Source: Bigelowiella natans CCMP2755
Taxonomy: Eukaryota > Cercozoa > Chlorarachniophyceae
NCBI GenBank assembly: GCA_000320545.1
Contig: ADNK01001088.1
Location: forward strand, 62,001-126,000
Reading direction: 5' to 3'
DNA length: 64,000 nucleotides
Every line of letters starts with the position of its first letter. The first letter of the stretch is position 1. Of this stretch, positions 35,975-47,118 are shown one piece after another. The position numbers and the translations under genes were made by a program. The notes beneath the pieces are model-generated. The model saw nothing but the letters and a program-made list of their open reading frames with translations, was not told the DNA's origin and ran no database searches.

Positions 35975-37032
35975 TCTAGATGACCTATAAGCAATAACGA
36001 ACATTCTTGAACTAGAGCAGATAGCACATCGAAGTGCATAACACATTGATCTATCAGCGCGTACTTTTTCGAAACAGACTGGAAACATGCATATCTACCT
36101 ATCATGGTTTCCATCACCACATGCTACACATGCTAGCATGGCAAGGAGCTAGGTGCCACGTACCAAGTGGATGACGCGATGCTTCAGATTGGAATTCATG
36201 CGATGCATGTCATCGATCGCAATGCATCGCATGCGCTAGCATGACATGCATGTGGCATGCATTGTTTGTGCACGTCACAACACACTTGTAGAACACACAG
36301 AACAGGTGCATGCCATCAAGTGTAGAGCGTACCATTCTAGCATTGCAAAAGCAAATCATGTAGCTCTAGACCAGTAGAGTACATCAGCGCGCGAAAGGAA
36401 CGCAAGCTAGTAAGTCTTCTAGCTAGCTAGTCGTTGCGCGCATCGTGTGACTAGTCTAGTAGTGTTAGAGCTGCGCTAGATTGATGAGCTAAATCTAGAA
36501 GCTATTAATAACTAGCAAAGACTCACACATTGCTCTGTGCTGGCCGGATTGAGAATCACTAGAAACAACGCAGATGACCACGCGCTTTGCTATGCATGTA
36601 GGTGCCATCTAATCATTGTGCTTTGTGAGCCTTTGGGCCTTTGTTAGCCAGATTAGACAAGACTATGTCAAGAATTGTAGTACCACTATTGGCAAGATCA
36701 TCCATGCTCGTTTGTCTCTGTTGGTGAAGAAATAGAGAAATGAAATTGTAATGTAATGATATGCATGCAGGGAGCATTCAAAATAGTCAGGTCTACGTGA
36801 TTTATTAGCGACCGGCAACGTGTAACACATGCAGCAAAAATGGAAGCGCCGAACTCTCCGAACAAGCTGCAGACACGTTGACCCCCCTCATCTTCTTGAC
36901 GTGTGCATAGTAATATTGCTCATCAGGAAGAGCTAGATACAAATCGGTGCGGCCAAAGTCACAACATACATTCTTATAATACTAGAGCAATGATGAAGCT
37001 CCCGACTAGACTTAATTAGTTCACTTTAAAAT
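35975..37032. other. Convergent palindrome-rich spacer
   Basis: No exon recognised. Among the densest clusters of GCATGC, TGCATG, CTAGCTAG and GATCGATC-like words in the window (36080-36480). At 36745-36795 a block resembling the start of the dispersed element (TGTAATGATATGC ... AAATAGTC) may be a decayed copy, but it is in plus orientation and the match is weak. Confidence 0.55.
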
Positions 37033-38073
37033 TCAGTATTTGACGGGATGCAAAAGGACATGGTGACCGGCATTGTACTGTTCCTTTACATGGGCGAGCA
37101 TTTGTTCTTGAGTGAATTTGTGCTTCGAGTTGATGTAGAATTGAGAATCCATGTCATCATAATCTATGCCCTTTTGATTACATTGAAAGTGTCTACACAA
37201 GGTCGCGGTAAACATTTCACTTTGGGCATGTGCACCCTTGTGAAGCTCTGAATTGATCTCAGCCCTAAACGATGGTGAGTAGTACACAACATGTTCCTGA
37301 TGTTTCGACACGAACCGCCCGTCCGAGATAAAGGTACTGCGGAAGTAGTCGCTCATGTAGTCCTTCCAGATTTCGTCGTTAATATCGTATCTATCCCCGA
37401 ATTTGGTAGAAATCAGGTCTGCTTCCCCAGAATACTTATCGAAGAGAGCATTCCAGTCTCCGGTGTATTCAACATCATCCTCAAGAACCCACACTCCCTT
37501 GTTCCTCGTAGAGATCTTCGTTCGCTCTTCAAACTGCTTTAGGGCTAACGATATGGCTTCCTCGTGCAGAAAGTAAGCATGTGAATCGAGCCCCATCCCC
37601 CCCATGTGAAACTTTGGAACGGATGTGAGGGTTGGAAACTCCCGAATCATATCTTCGTCGGAGTAGAAGAATACCCGATTTCCAAAGATCTTCGAAATTT
37701 TCTCTTTTGCTTCCTCAGCAATGGAAAGAGCCAAGGTGGTCTTATTCTTGACCCCTGATGCCAACATGGCTGCTGAGCTCTCGTGAACATTCACAGAGAG
37801 AATCACGTATCTGTTTGGATTGGAGTCAATGATTCGCTCAAATCGCCGAATAGCATTGTCCGAGGGAGCAAAGGTTCTTATAATCAGAATATCAGCTTCT
37901 CGTGGTTCAGGACTATCAGCCTGTAAAAGTGCATGTCAAGGTTCAGTAAGCGATGATCGTATTCGGCGTGCGAGTCAATAAGCCCCCCCATCGGAACAAA
38001 GGGGCCATTTTGGAGTTCAAAATACCTGAGCTGTTCCGATACTCAGGAGTAGATATGCGAGGATGTTCAGCAT
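37033..38073 (-). CDS. Secreted or luminal glycosyltransferase-like protein
   Basis: Two exons: 38026-38073 and 37033-37920. Exon 1 encodes a clean signal peptide, MLNILAYLLLSIGTAQA. The mature protein, about 310 residues, starts DSPEPREADILIIRTFAPSD and contains LALSIAEEAKEKISKIFG, MGLDSHAYFLHEEAISLALK and GVWVLEDDVEYTGDWNALF. The EDDVEYTGDW segment resembles the acidic metal-binding motif of nucleotide-sugar transferases, where an E/D-D-D is followed by an aromatic and TGDW. A C-terminal HGHH-like stretch (YNAGHHVLLHPVKY) ends the protein. The fold assignment is inference from this motif and the secretory leader. It has few introns compared with its neighbours and is divergent from the orphan gene at 38389. 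Confidence 0.7.
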
Positions 38074-38388
38074 CTTTAAGGGAACGTGACCACCGTGCTT
38101 GAGAAAACACAACGTCAATGAACACCATAGCGCAACGAAACAGAAATGTCATTGGTGCGCTCGAAAGAGAAATCGGATTGCGTTCTGCGTGTAATCTCGC
38201 AACAATAACTTCGTATCCTTCGCTAATGCCGTCCACCTGGGGCGAGGAGTATCCAAGCCTTCTTCCTAAGGCTAAGCTGCCTCGAAGGGGGGAGAAATGA
38301 GAAATAACTACGAAGAAGAATACCGAGGCAGAAGATGATGGGAGAGCCAGTGCGTTTCCATTCATATTTAACCTGCGAAATAGGAAAA

Positions 38389-40529
38389 ATGGCTTCTTCG
38401 TCCTGCAATTCTCCACATGTTTTTTTCGGGCTGGAAGAATCTTGTCGTAAGTCTAAAATCATGGGGATTTCCTAGGATTTCCTTTGTTTTTTAAACAAGG
38501 AAATCCACATCTTCCTCCCTTCCCCTTCTTCTTCCGACTACTGTACAATACAGCGGAGAAGAAGGATAAGATGAAAGGAGCTGTCGATGTGGACGACCTA
38601 GATGATGACGAATCCTCGGATGAGTATTTCCCAGAAGATGAAGATGAAAAATTGTTCCGGAAGAGTCGCAGCGTCGTGCTGGCGCGCCACTCTTCCTCCT
38701 CAAAGAGAAGTTCTCATTTTGCAGTAGTAGAAGTAGAAAACAAATTAATTATCAGTTAAGTCTCGCACATTATCTCGATTTTTCTCTATACCAAGTTGAG
38801 GCAAAGTTAGATGAATACTTCATTCTCATATCTGGTATCCATTTACATGTTTTCTAGAGAATTCCAAATCGCGTCATCAACGCAGATCGCTGCAATTGAG
38901 GATTCCCAAGAATAGTGAAAACAGGCGCAAACGTGGAAGTAAAGCGAGAGTAAAAAATATTTTACCTTAAAATATATCATAATAGGAATCTCAACCAACA
39001 AACATCACATTCTTTAGGGTCACCGCTACAATCGCAGCATGCCATCCTGCCCATTCGATGCAAGCGATGAAAGCAAGGATCACAACAACATTAATGCCGG
39101 GAAAGAAAAGTATAGAAGATGGATAGGTGAAAGAAAATTTCCATTCGTCAAGTTTGATCGCGATAGGGTAGCGCTTGATGATTCTTGCCAAAAGATACTA
39201 CGAGCTAGATAGTTGGAAGTGTTCGAACTCCTGACTGGAGAGACGCTTTGCGATGCGAAGAATCGATACAGAGGAGAGGTGGAAAATTTGAACGTTATAA
39301 TTCGTGCAGCAAAGCAAGAGATTTATAAACTTCAACTATATAAAGGTAGTACTTTTGTCAGTAAAAGTAACAATAAGGGATCGACAAACATCACACAAAA
39401 GCGAGAGGATGCGCTATTGCTGCGTATCAACAGCAGCATCGATAAAAGATCAGCCGCTCAAGGGATGATTCAAAACCTCGACCGTATTGAACGTGCAGTG
39501 AACATCATTCCTTCTTTAATCGGTTGCAAGCGTGTCGTTGAGCAACTAGTCAATGGCGGAATTCGAGCCCTAGACCATATAGAAGTTCCTGTACTAATTC
39601 AAAGAGAAGCTATTGAGCGTAATCGTCTGAAAGATTATATAAATTTAGCCGCGACCGACAGTCGCATAACTGAGTTTGAGAAATGGGTCATGTTTATCAA
39701 TAAGGTGAAGATAGGGCGCCGAAAGCCTGAGATCATAAGCTATCTTCAAGCAAAAGATATTTATAACACTACACTCGAGCCTTTGGCCGCAATGCTTGCC
39801 GCACGCCATTGGCCTGACTCGAAAATTAGCCTTGGTAACGACATGTCGACGAGAATCTCTACAGCAGGTGGGAAGAGAGCTAGAGGCAAAAAATCATTTG
39901 ATTTGACGGTGAGATTGTCTGGGGAAATACGCAGCAACGTGGAGGTTACTAGTGCTGATGAGGTCTCCCGGCCGAGGGATTTATATTACGCAATTAATCA
40001 TGGCATAGAAAAGGCTAAGGCAATGAAAGGAAAGGATGAAGATGCGTGGCGAGAGGTTAGTATTGGGATAAAGTGGAAAAGGGGAAGCGTTCACGTTGAA
40101 CATAAAAAAAGAATTCAATACCATGGCGATGGCACATATCACGTGTACCAGAGGCAGGACGATGGGAAGGAATTATACCTCTACAAAAGACACATTCTAC
40201 TGGATGATTTTCCTCATTATCTAGAACGTCACAAGAAAGCGTGCCGCTGGTTGGATTCTATCACTATATTTACAATCGATGGAGATCATTCATACAACAT
40301 AGTTCAAAATGGCCACGGTTGGGATATTGAGCATTCGGCTGCCACCGACGTTGCTCTCAGTAAGCGTAGAACTTTGAGAAGAATGAAAAGAGGCTATTTA
40401 GTATCCTCGAATAAGCTTGTACAAGATTCTATCAGGATCAATTTCAAGCAAGGAGAAGATATTATCAATCATTCGATGGTTGGGTCTACGAGACTCCATA
40501 GTAGGTACAAGTGGCAGGCCGAAATCTAA
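38389..40529 (+). CDS. Orphan protein with acidic N-terminus and in-frame TAG
   Basis: No family recognised. Exons 38389-38446, 38554-38754, 38858-38949 and 39018 onward join in phase. ATG 38389 has a good context (AAAATGG). The N-terminus is acidic (DVDDLDDDESSDEYFPEDED), followed by a basic nuclear-type stretch (RHQRRSLQLRIPKNSENRRK). From 39018 the frame runs to 39209, meets TAG at 39210-39212, and continues open without introns to TAA at 40529 (438 further codons). Removing a 45-bp intron 39168-39212 (GTAGCG...GATAG) or a 66-bp one from 39147 keeps the frame, giving about 605 residues. The downstream part has a possible coiled coil near its start and segments such as SFDLTVRLSGEIRSNVEV and WLDSITIFTIDGDHSYNIVQ. 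A nonsense mutation or readthrough is the alternative. Confidence 0.6.
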
Positions 40530-40950
40530 AAGTGACCTTTTGGCTAGTCGTGGGAAGTATGAGACGATACGTAACAACATTTGCTTCCCATACACTGAAC
40601 ATGCATGTGCGTTTAGATGACGCGGCAATATGTAACTATATGTACAATGCAATGTCCATGACTTGTGAATGTGATCAGCGCTATGTAGCTTGAATAGGCA
40701 TGTATCTAGGTATATTCTTAGTGCATTCGTTGGCTATTCAATGACGAATGTGCTGAAAACGTTAACCAGCGCCAATCATGATTCTTATGTAGCCATACTA
40801 GCATATATGTGTAGGACATGCATTGCTGGTGATAACCCTAGATTTGTGCAACTATTGTTGCTACAACTGTGATATACATCATCAATCACTGTTTTAAATT
40901 ACACTTTGCAATTATTACAGCTCCGCATCGCTTCTAGTTTTAACCCAATA
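40530..40950. other. Short convergent spacer, no gene seen
   Basis: About 420 bp between the stop of the orphan gene (+) and the stop of the CHY/RING gene (-). Only short overlapping ORFs; no repeats of note. Confidence 0.6.
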
Positions 40951-42756
40951 TTATTCATCATCAGCGTCTGCCTGCTGGGATTCTGTTTCTCTCTTTGATT
41001 TGCTTAGAACTTGAGTGTTGAATGAACCGCAGTTGCCACACTGATCAGTGAAAACAATATATTAAGGTCTCCGCATAAAAACTTATTCAAAAATTATACC
41101 TTATGATACATGAAATGGAACGGAGCTGTTGAATATTGCTCACAGTCGTTACAGAGAATCTTTGCAACTATATCCCTGAACTCAGGAGGCATCGTGTGCT
41201 CGTTGAGGACACTTTGAATGCGGTCGAACATCGCAGTCATATTTCCCAGGGATTTACGACAGATAGGACATGTGTAGTTGTGCCGAATATACTTCCTGTA
41301 GCACTTGGTGTGGATGCAGTGCCTAGAAAAAGTATTTATCAACGCTAAGGTTTGGAAAACATCTAATATGTTAAATTGATAGATCGACCCGCACGGCATG
41401 AACATTACGGGCTTGGTTGAGGTGAACATGTACTCTCCGCACGCAGGGCAGTTTGAATCCATGGATCCACTGAAGCACTTATGCTCCGCCTGAATGTCCT
41501 TATTCACACAAGTTCCGCATTGTTTGCAATGGAAGAAATCTTCCTGTTTCCCTCGTCGACCTAAACGAATGCTATTATTATGGCGTGCTGAAATATTTCC
41601 ATTAGTTCAGGTTTCATTTACATATTCCACAGTGAATGCAATGATAGATGTCTCGATCCTTCTCATCGTCAAAGAATCGGCCTATGGAGTAAATGTGTGT
41701 CAATGGCTATATAATAAGACTTTGGATCTCTAAATCTCACAATGTCCGCAGTAGTAGCGGGCCATCCTCGCTCCACATTCTGGGTTTTTACAATTTGGAC
41801 CTACTGGCTGCTTAGTCATACACTTCATGCAGAGCATACTTGTAGTCTTTTCCCTGCGTAAATGTGCGAGAATAAGAAGAGGAAATGGAAATTCTGTCGG
41901 GTATGCAGACCTATTAAACTGATGGCTTTCTGCAGCGTTATGGCAATGACGACAAGTGTAAAACTTTTGACACTCTGAGCATTGAACCTTACACGAACGC
42001 CTGATGGAAAGGTTGATTAGGAGCGATGTGTTAGAACAAAAATTCCAGAGGTATGATTAGGTTATTACTTATAGTGTTTGCATCCAAGGATTTTGTTCTT
42101 TTCATCCTAAGTATCCAGCGGTTAAAGAGAATTAGTGCTGTAAACAGATGATTCGAAGCTGCATGATTATCTCTTTTATTCGTTATTAGATTCAGTCGAC
42201 TTAAGAACGAATTACTCACATGAAATGAAGGTTGTTCACCCTCCTCGGTTTCCAGTTTTTCTGGTTTGATTAAATTATCTATTGACTTCTTGTAAAGCTG
42301 TTGAACCTAAGAAATTTCGAGAAGAGGAAACTTGAGAATGAAATTCGTTTATCATTTTGAAGACAAAAGATGGAGAATCGTTTTTAAATCGAACCAATAT
42401 TCAAAAATCAATTTCCACCATAAATTTAGTTGGGAAATGGTCAATATTTGAAGAAAATATTTCGAGTGTGGCAGTACCTTGGCCCTCTTTTCCTCCGCCG
42501 AAAACTTGGGATTGCGGGTAACATCAAGAATGAGCTGCTGTAATGGCACACTCTGGTCAGTTCTCGAGTCTTTATTAGTTGAGATACTGAGCCTTTGGAC
42601 ATTAGGAGCGTCGTCTGATCCCTGATTAGTTAAGATACTGGGCTCTTGGGCGCCAACAGCGCCGTCCGGCGTGGAGTTCAGAGCCGGAGTTGACACCGGA
42701 GCGGGCTGATCATTACCAGTCTCCAAAGCAGCGTCATCGTCACTACCACCGGACAT
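40951..42756 (-). CDS. RCHY1: CHY and RING-H2 zinc-finger E3 ligase (RCHY1/PIRH2/MIEL1 type)
   Basis: Start ATG at 42756, an acidic/Ser-rich leader, then LQQLILDVTRNPKFSAEEKR and a short helical exon. The zinc modules follow in the RCHY1 order: CHY finger (GCKHYKRSCKVQCSECQKFY, CRHCHN), Cys-rich second part (MLCMKCMTKQPVGPNC, CRFFDDEKDRDIYHCIHCGI), CTCHY (EDFFHCKQCGTCVN), RING (CPACGEYM, MPCGHCIHTKCYRKYI, CPICRK) and the C-terminal zinc ribbon (ILCNDCEQYSTAPFHFMYHK, CGNCGSFNT). It ends in an acidic tail QQADADDE with stop at 40951. One intron starts GTCGAT, directly before the HCIH exon, and joins CGG-H in phase. Such ligases ubiquitinate transcription factors and p53-like targets. Confidence 0.92.
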
Positions 42757-43343
42757 TTCGTTCAGCTACGAAGGGAAATTTCCATACAGTTGCGTTTCCT
42801 GTACAACTCGTAGGCGTGCGCGGGAATAAGCTTGGTGCGGGCTCTCTTCCTTCCTCGACCTCCTTCTCCTCGTCTTCTTCTGAGTTCGAGTTCCAGCCCT
42901 GTTCCAGCCCGTCTCCAGAGAATCTCGGAGGCAGCAAGAGTGAAACGAATACCGTGATTATTAGGAACACACAACAATGACGACAACAGTCGTTACAGCA
43001 ACGGCTGAGAAGAAACGGATGAGTGTAAAAAGTATAAGATAGTTCATCGATGCAAAATAGTCTGATTAGTGCATACACCTTCATTACATTCACATGTATT
43101 CATTCGTTCATCCAATGATGGAGAAGCAACTCAGAATGGGGTCAGGCTCTCAACGTCTTCATCATCTAATGCAGCCTTCATTCTATGCATTTATCAAATC
43201 CTTAAAGGCTGATCATCAAAGCACTGTTCTTTTCTATTTTGATGTTTTCCCATTGTGGGATAGGTAATGGAGTTGCGTTTACCTAAATCATTTTCGGGGC
43301 CTTCTCGCCTTCGCCCGAGGCCACAGAAACGCCCCGGTACACA
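42757..43343. promoter_or_regulatory. Divergent region between RCHY1-like and SnRK-like genes
   Basis: The two start codons are 587 bp apart and transcribed outward. ORFs on both strands at 42740-43090 are Ser/Glu-rich shadows. No motif could be assigned. Confidence 0.5.
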
Positions 43344-46300
43344 ATGAAGAGAGGACAGCAGCTGAGAATAGTGAATACAATATTTTACTTAACAAGCATG
43401 GCAAATTGTGTATAATTTAGCCGCGTTTAAGCTACGTGAGTACACCTTTGGAGAGACCATAGGAGAGGGGACTTTTGGCAAAGTCAAGAGCGCCATCCAC
43501 AAAGTTACAAAGAAGAAGGTAAGTGCCTCATGGTGTGCGTTCAACTTTCAATTAATTCATACCACGATGGCTGCCAGAGTCATCATGAATCTTAATCCTG
43601 CTTCTGCAATAACCCTTCTGTTGCTTACAGGTGGCAATAAAGATTATCGATAAGAAACGGATAGTGAAATCCGCTGATCGCGTGCGTGTTCTTACCGAGA
43701 TCAAAATTTTGCAACGTTTGGACCACCCACACATTATAAGGCTCCACGAGGTGGGATCTATGAAAGTTTTCTATTCGCAATGCTGAACAAGTTCAATCCT
43801 GTTAACTATGGTTTAGGTCGCCGACAGCAAGAGGTATATCTTCCTCATCACGGAGTATATTTCTTGTGGAGAGCTCTTTGACTACATTGTGAAGCATGGG
43901 CGCCTATTGGTAAAGGATCTTTGTTAATCTAGTTGAACATTTGCTAATATTAATGCACAACTTAGGAATGGCAAGCTTGTCGATTCTTCCACCAGCTAAT
44001 AGATGCTGTGGAGTACATTCATAAAAAAGGCATTGTCCATCGCGATCTCAAGCCAGGTCTGGAAGTTAAACATTTCTGCTCTCTGTTTCCTACCGTAATT
44101 ACGCATACAATGTGGTGATGTATGTAATTCATTTGGCATAGAAAACATACTACTGGACGACAAGCTCAATATTAAGATTTGCGATTTTGGCCTGGGAAAT
44201 ATCGATAAAAATGGTATGGAAACTCTCCGTTAATACTGCTAAATATCCTTGTGAAATTTGCCCTGCTATGAGTATGTTGTTTCTGTTTTAAAAAAATAAT
44301 ACTACATAGAGAATTATTTTCAAATCTATTTCTTGCAACCGATAGTAGCAATTATTCCGATAGAAGCCATAATGCAGAGGAGTAAGGACGATATTTTCCG
44401 CACTGCGCCAACAATATTTAATCAGGGGGAATGTTCAAAACTGCCTGCGGTTCTCCATGTTACGTTGCCCCAGAAATGATTTCCGGTATGGAAGAATTTA
44501 TTTTTGCAGAAAACAAGACTAGTAAGATTTCTATTTTTTATAAGAAATGTCGCAGGAACAAACGACTTAGCTATCAAAGGACATTATTTTCTTGTTTTTT
44601 AAAATTCAATGACCAACTACTGCTCTTGTGGAGAAACATTAAAATACAGATTTGACCTAAAGAATGCATCGTTAAAAGGTGGCTATTATGAAGGCTCAGG
44701 AGTGGACATTTGGTTCGTTCCCGTTGATATTATTATCTAATCTTAGTGAAGTAGTTTCTGGCACTTCTGTTAATGTTTTTGCGGACGATGTCAATATTTC
44801 CGATATGCAGGGCTTGTGGAGTGATTCTGTACGCTATGCTATGCGGGTTTCTTCCATTCGAGGACAGTGGAAACCTTGCTGAACTGGTGAGCATGGTCTA
44901 ATATACGATTGGTGATAACGAGGATGGTGGTGGTGGTGGTGGTGGTGGTGGTGATGGTAGCAATGGTTACGATGATAAATCACGCAATGCAGCAGAGTCG
45001 ATGTCGCCTTCCTGTAATTGATTAGTACGACTTGATCTTCGAAGCAAACTACGAAATACCGCCCTTTCTATCGCGAGGTGGGTAACACACTGCAATAGTA
45101 ATTGTGATGGTGCTTGGCTAGAAATGAAAACAAATCATCACGCACATGATGGTTTATATGGAATAATTCAATGGTTGATTTTAGGCGCGCAAAGCTTAAT
45201 AGGAAAGATTCTAGTAGTGGATCCAACGAGAAGGTTCAGTATTTAACTCACTTCCCTCTCTCTGATATACCGTAGTAAGAGTGAGAGGAGATGAGTGTGG
45301 AATAGAAGGATTTACTGCACACGGCGTTGTTGTTGTTTGGTTTCCTGGTATCGTCAGATATGTAGTGCAACAAATAAGGAGGCACCGATGGTTCAGACTC
45401 ATTCCGGACATTAAGGTTGCTACACGCTGTGAGTCTTCTCGATCGTTCGACTATTCAAACTACACTGTTAGCAGTAAATTGTTGTATCAACACCTTACTT
45501 TTGAACAAATCAGGGTGATAGAAAAGTTGATCATGATGTGGACGCAAAGGTTAAGATATTATTTCTCAGTGGAGATCTCTCTTCCTAAGATCTACGATAT
45601 GCTTCATAATTATCATCAGATTGCGAGTGCTGTTATAGAAGACATCTCATCATTATATTCCTCTAATCAACCTCTTCGGAGCCCAAAGCGAATAACCCCA
45701 GGTGATTTTGATTATCTAACGGTCCGTTGTCCTTTATTCTCTGAATCTTGGTTTTTTTGGTCAGCCGAGAAAGACCATAAAAGGACGGGTTCTGCGAGGA
45801 CGAGGACGAAAAAAAATGGAAAAGAGTATGACTATATTTAACTGCAATAACTCCTGTTTGTCATAAAGAAGCCATCGTAGACCATATTCTTCGGTTTAGT
45901 TCACTTGGAGATATCTTCTACACAAAATACCTGATCTCTTGTTGTGGCAAATATGCAGTAGCGGGACATTCAATTGGGCCACTTCTCCCCCAGCAACTGA
46001 AAAGACGAGTCCAAAATCAAGTTCACCTTCTGCAAAGCCGGAGAACGTTGATAATAATCATCATCACCATAATCAAATTCCTCATTATCAACAACGAAAA
46101 TCACACCTAAATCCAAAGAAACAAGCAGCTGCTGGAAGATTCGGTATGTTGCTCCTTAGTTGCAGTTTAGCCCCGCACTAAATATGGTCTTCTTTCTTCT
46201 GTAGACTTCTATGGCATGCGAATGGCTCTTCCAGATAGTAAGCAGGTGAACAGAGTTAGATAGCAACCATCCCAGCTAAATGCTAATCTGTCGTTACTGT

Positions 46301-46398
46301 TTCAGGCACAGACCGTTGAGAGCGGCAATGCGAAAATAGTTAGTAAAGGGAAGTCAGCAAACACTAAAAAACAGCGGGAAAGTAGACCAAGGAGTTAA
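43344..46398 (+). CDS. SnRK1/AMPK/SNF1-type Ser/Thr protein kinase
   Basis: Energy-sensor-family kinase. First exon from ATG 43344 (MKRGQQLRI) joins in phase to [19 protein letters not shown] (Gly loop). Then come [11 protein letters not shown] (catalytic Lys), [50 protein letters not shown] (HRDLKPEN), [10 protein letters not shown] (DFG), [15 protein letters not shown] (activation loop, with the LKB1-type Thr), [27 protein letters not shown] and [11 protein letters not shown]. All catalytic residues are present. The C-terminal half is low in complexity (Ser/Pro/Asn/His-rich, e.g. [14 protein letters not shown]) and ends QRESRPRS with stop TAA 46396-46398. No clear UBA or KA1 domain was seen, so assignment to SnRK1 rather than a related CAMK group is tentative. 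Confidence 0.88.
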
Positions 46399-46740
46399 CA
46401 GCTGTCTCAATCATGCGTGCATGATGTCTGCTCGTTGTGGAATTGCACCCTCTTCAGCAAAAATGTGAGGAACACTAGAACACCTCAGTATGATGCCGTG
46501 CTAGCGTGGATGTGTGGGCGCGGCCTAACCCAACTAGCCAAACCATCACATACTACATTGCCTTGCCTGCTGCTTGACATCGCACTTGGTGCATTCATCG
46601 CTGCAGCTCGCTCGTTCAATGCATGGCGCTTCGGTCCTTCATGATGACTCATCGAAACTCGCTGTGTGCTGCGTGTAGCGCCAAGCTAGCAAGCAAACAG
46701 ATGCAGAGCTTGGCTTGCAATGAACTGTGTGCGCAAACGT

Positions 46741-46842
46741 CATGAAACAGATGTGATGATGTGATTAACAAATCTTTTCAATGGTCATCCTGATGTAGCT
46801 ATGCAAAGCAGTAGCGGCTACAGCGCCTGTGTTGTGTTTTTG
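46741..46842 (+). repeat. Dispersed 3'-flank element, copy C
   Basis: Blocks CAGATGTGATG, TTTTCAATGGTCATCCTGA, TGTAGCTATGCAAAGCA and GCGGCTACAGCGCCTGTGTT. In the 3' flank of the kinase gene and in its orientation. Forms an inverted pair with copy D. Confidence 0.8.
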
Positions 46843-46971
46843 GTAGGCAGCACGTAAGTGTATAAGTAAGACGCGGTGCATTGCTTCACAATTTGCACAT
46901 CTCGGGCCAAATTGCAATGCTAGAATGCTTTCACATGCATGCAACATGTGACACTAGAAACAAACAGACAC

Positions 46972-47074
46972 ATACAACTTAAGCGCTGTAGCCGCTGCTC
47001 TGCATAGCTACATTAGGATGACCATTGAAAAAATTTAAACATTTCATTACATTCGTCTCATATCTCGGGCCAGC
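46972..47074 (-). repeat. Dispersed 3'-flank element, copy D
   Basis: Minus-strand reading gives ATATGAGACGAATGTAATG, TTTTTTCAATGGTCATCC, TAATGTAGCTATGCAGAGCA and GCGGCTACAGCGCTTAAGTT. It ends about 45 bp from the stop codon of the minus-strand WWE gene and is in the sense orientation for that gene. Confidence 0.8.
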
Positions 47075-47118
47075 ATCGTAGGTATACGTATGCACACAAA
47101 ATATATTGTGTCAGTTGC

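Larger units (their letters stand above)
46399..47118. other. Convergent spacer with two opposed element copies
   Basis: Between the 3' ends of the kinase (+) and the WWE gene (-). Holds dispersed-element copy C (46741-46842, plus) and copy D (46972-47074, minus) as an inverted pair separated by about 130 bp. No coding exon seen. Confidence 0.65.

Noticed and set aside
36745-36795. Possible sixth copy of the dispersed element
   Set aside because: Only two short blocks match, and the conserved GTAGCTATGCAAAGC and CAGCGC blocks are absent, so it was not counted.
37943-38416. 157-codon minus-strand ORF upstream of the secreted protein
   Set aside because: The signal-peptide exon at 38026-38073 is read in a different frame with perfect splice phase, so the long ORF is a shadow and leader sequence.
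45281-45841. 186-codon plus-strand ORF in the kinase gene
   Set aside because: It reads through two true kinase exons and the introns between them; only the segments with splice borders and kinase motifs are coding.
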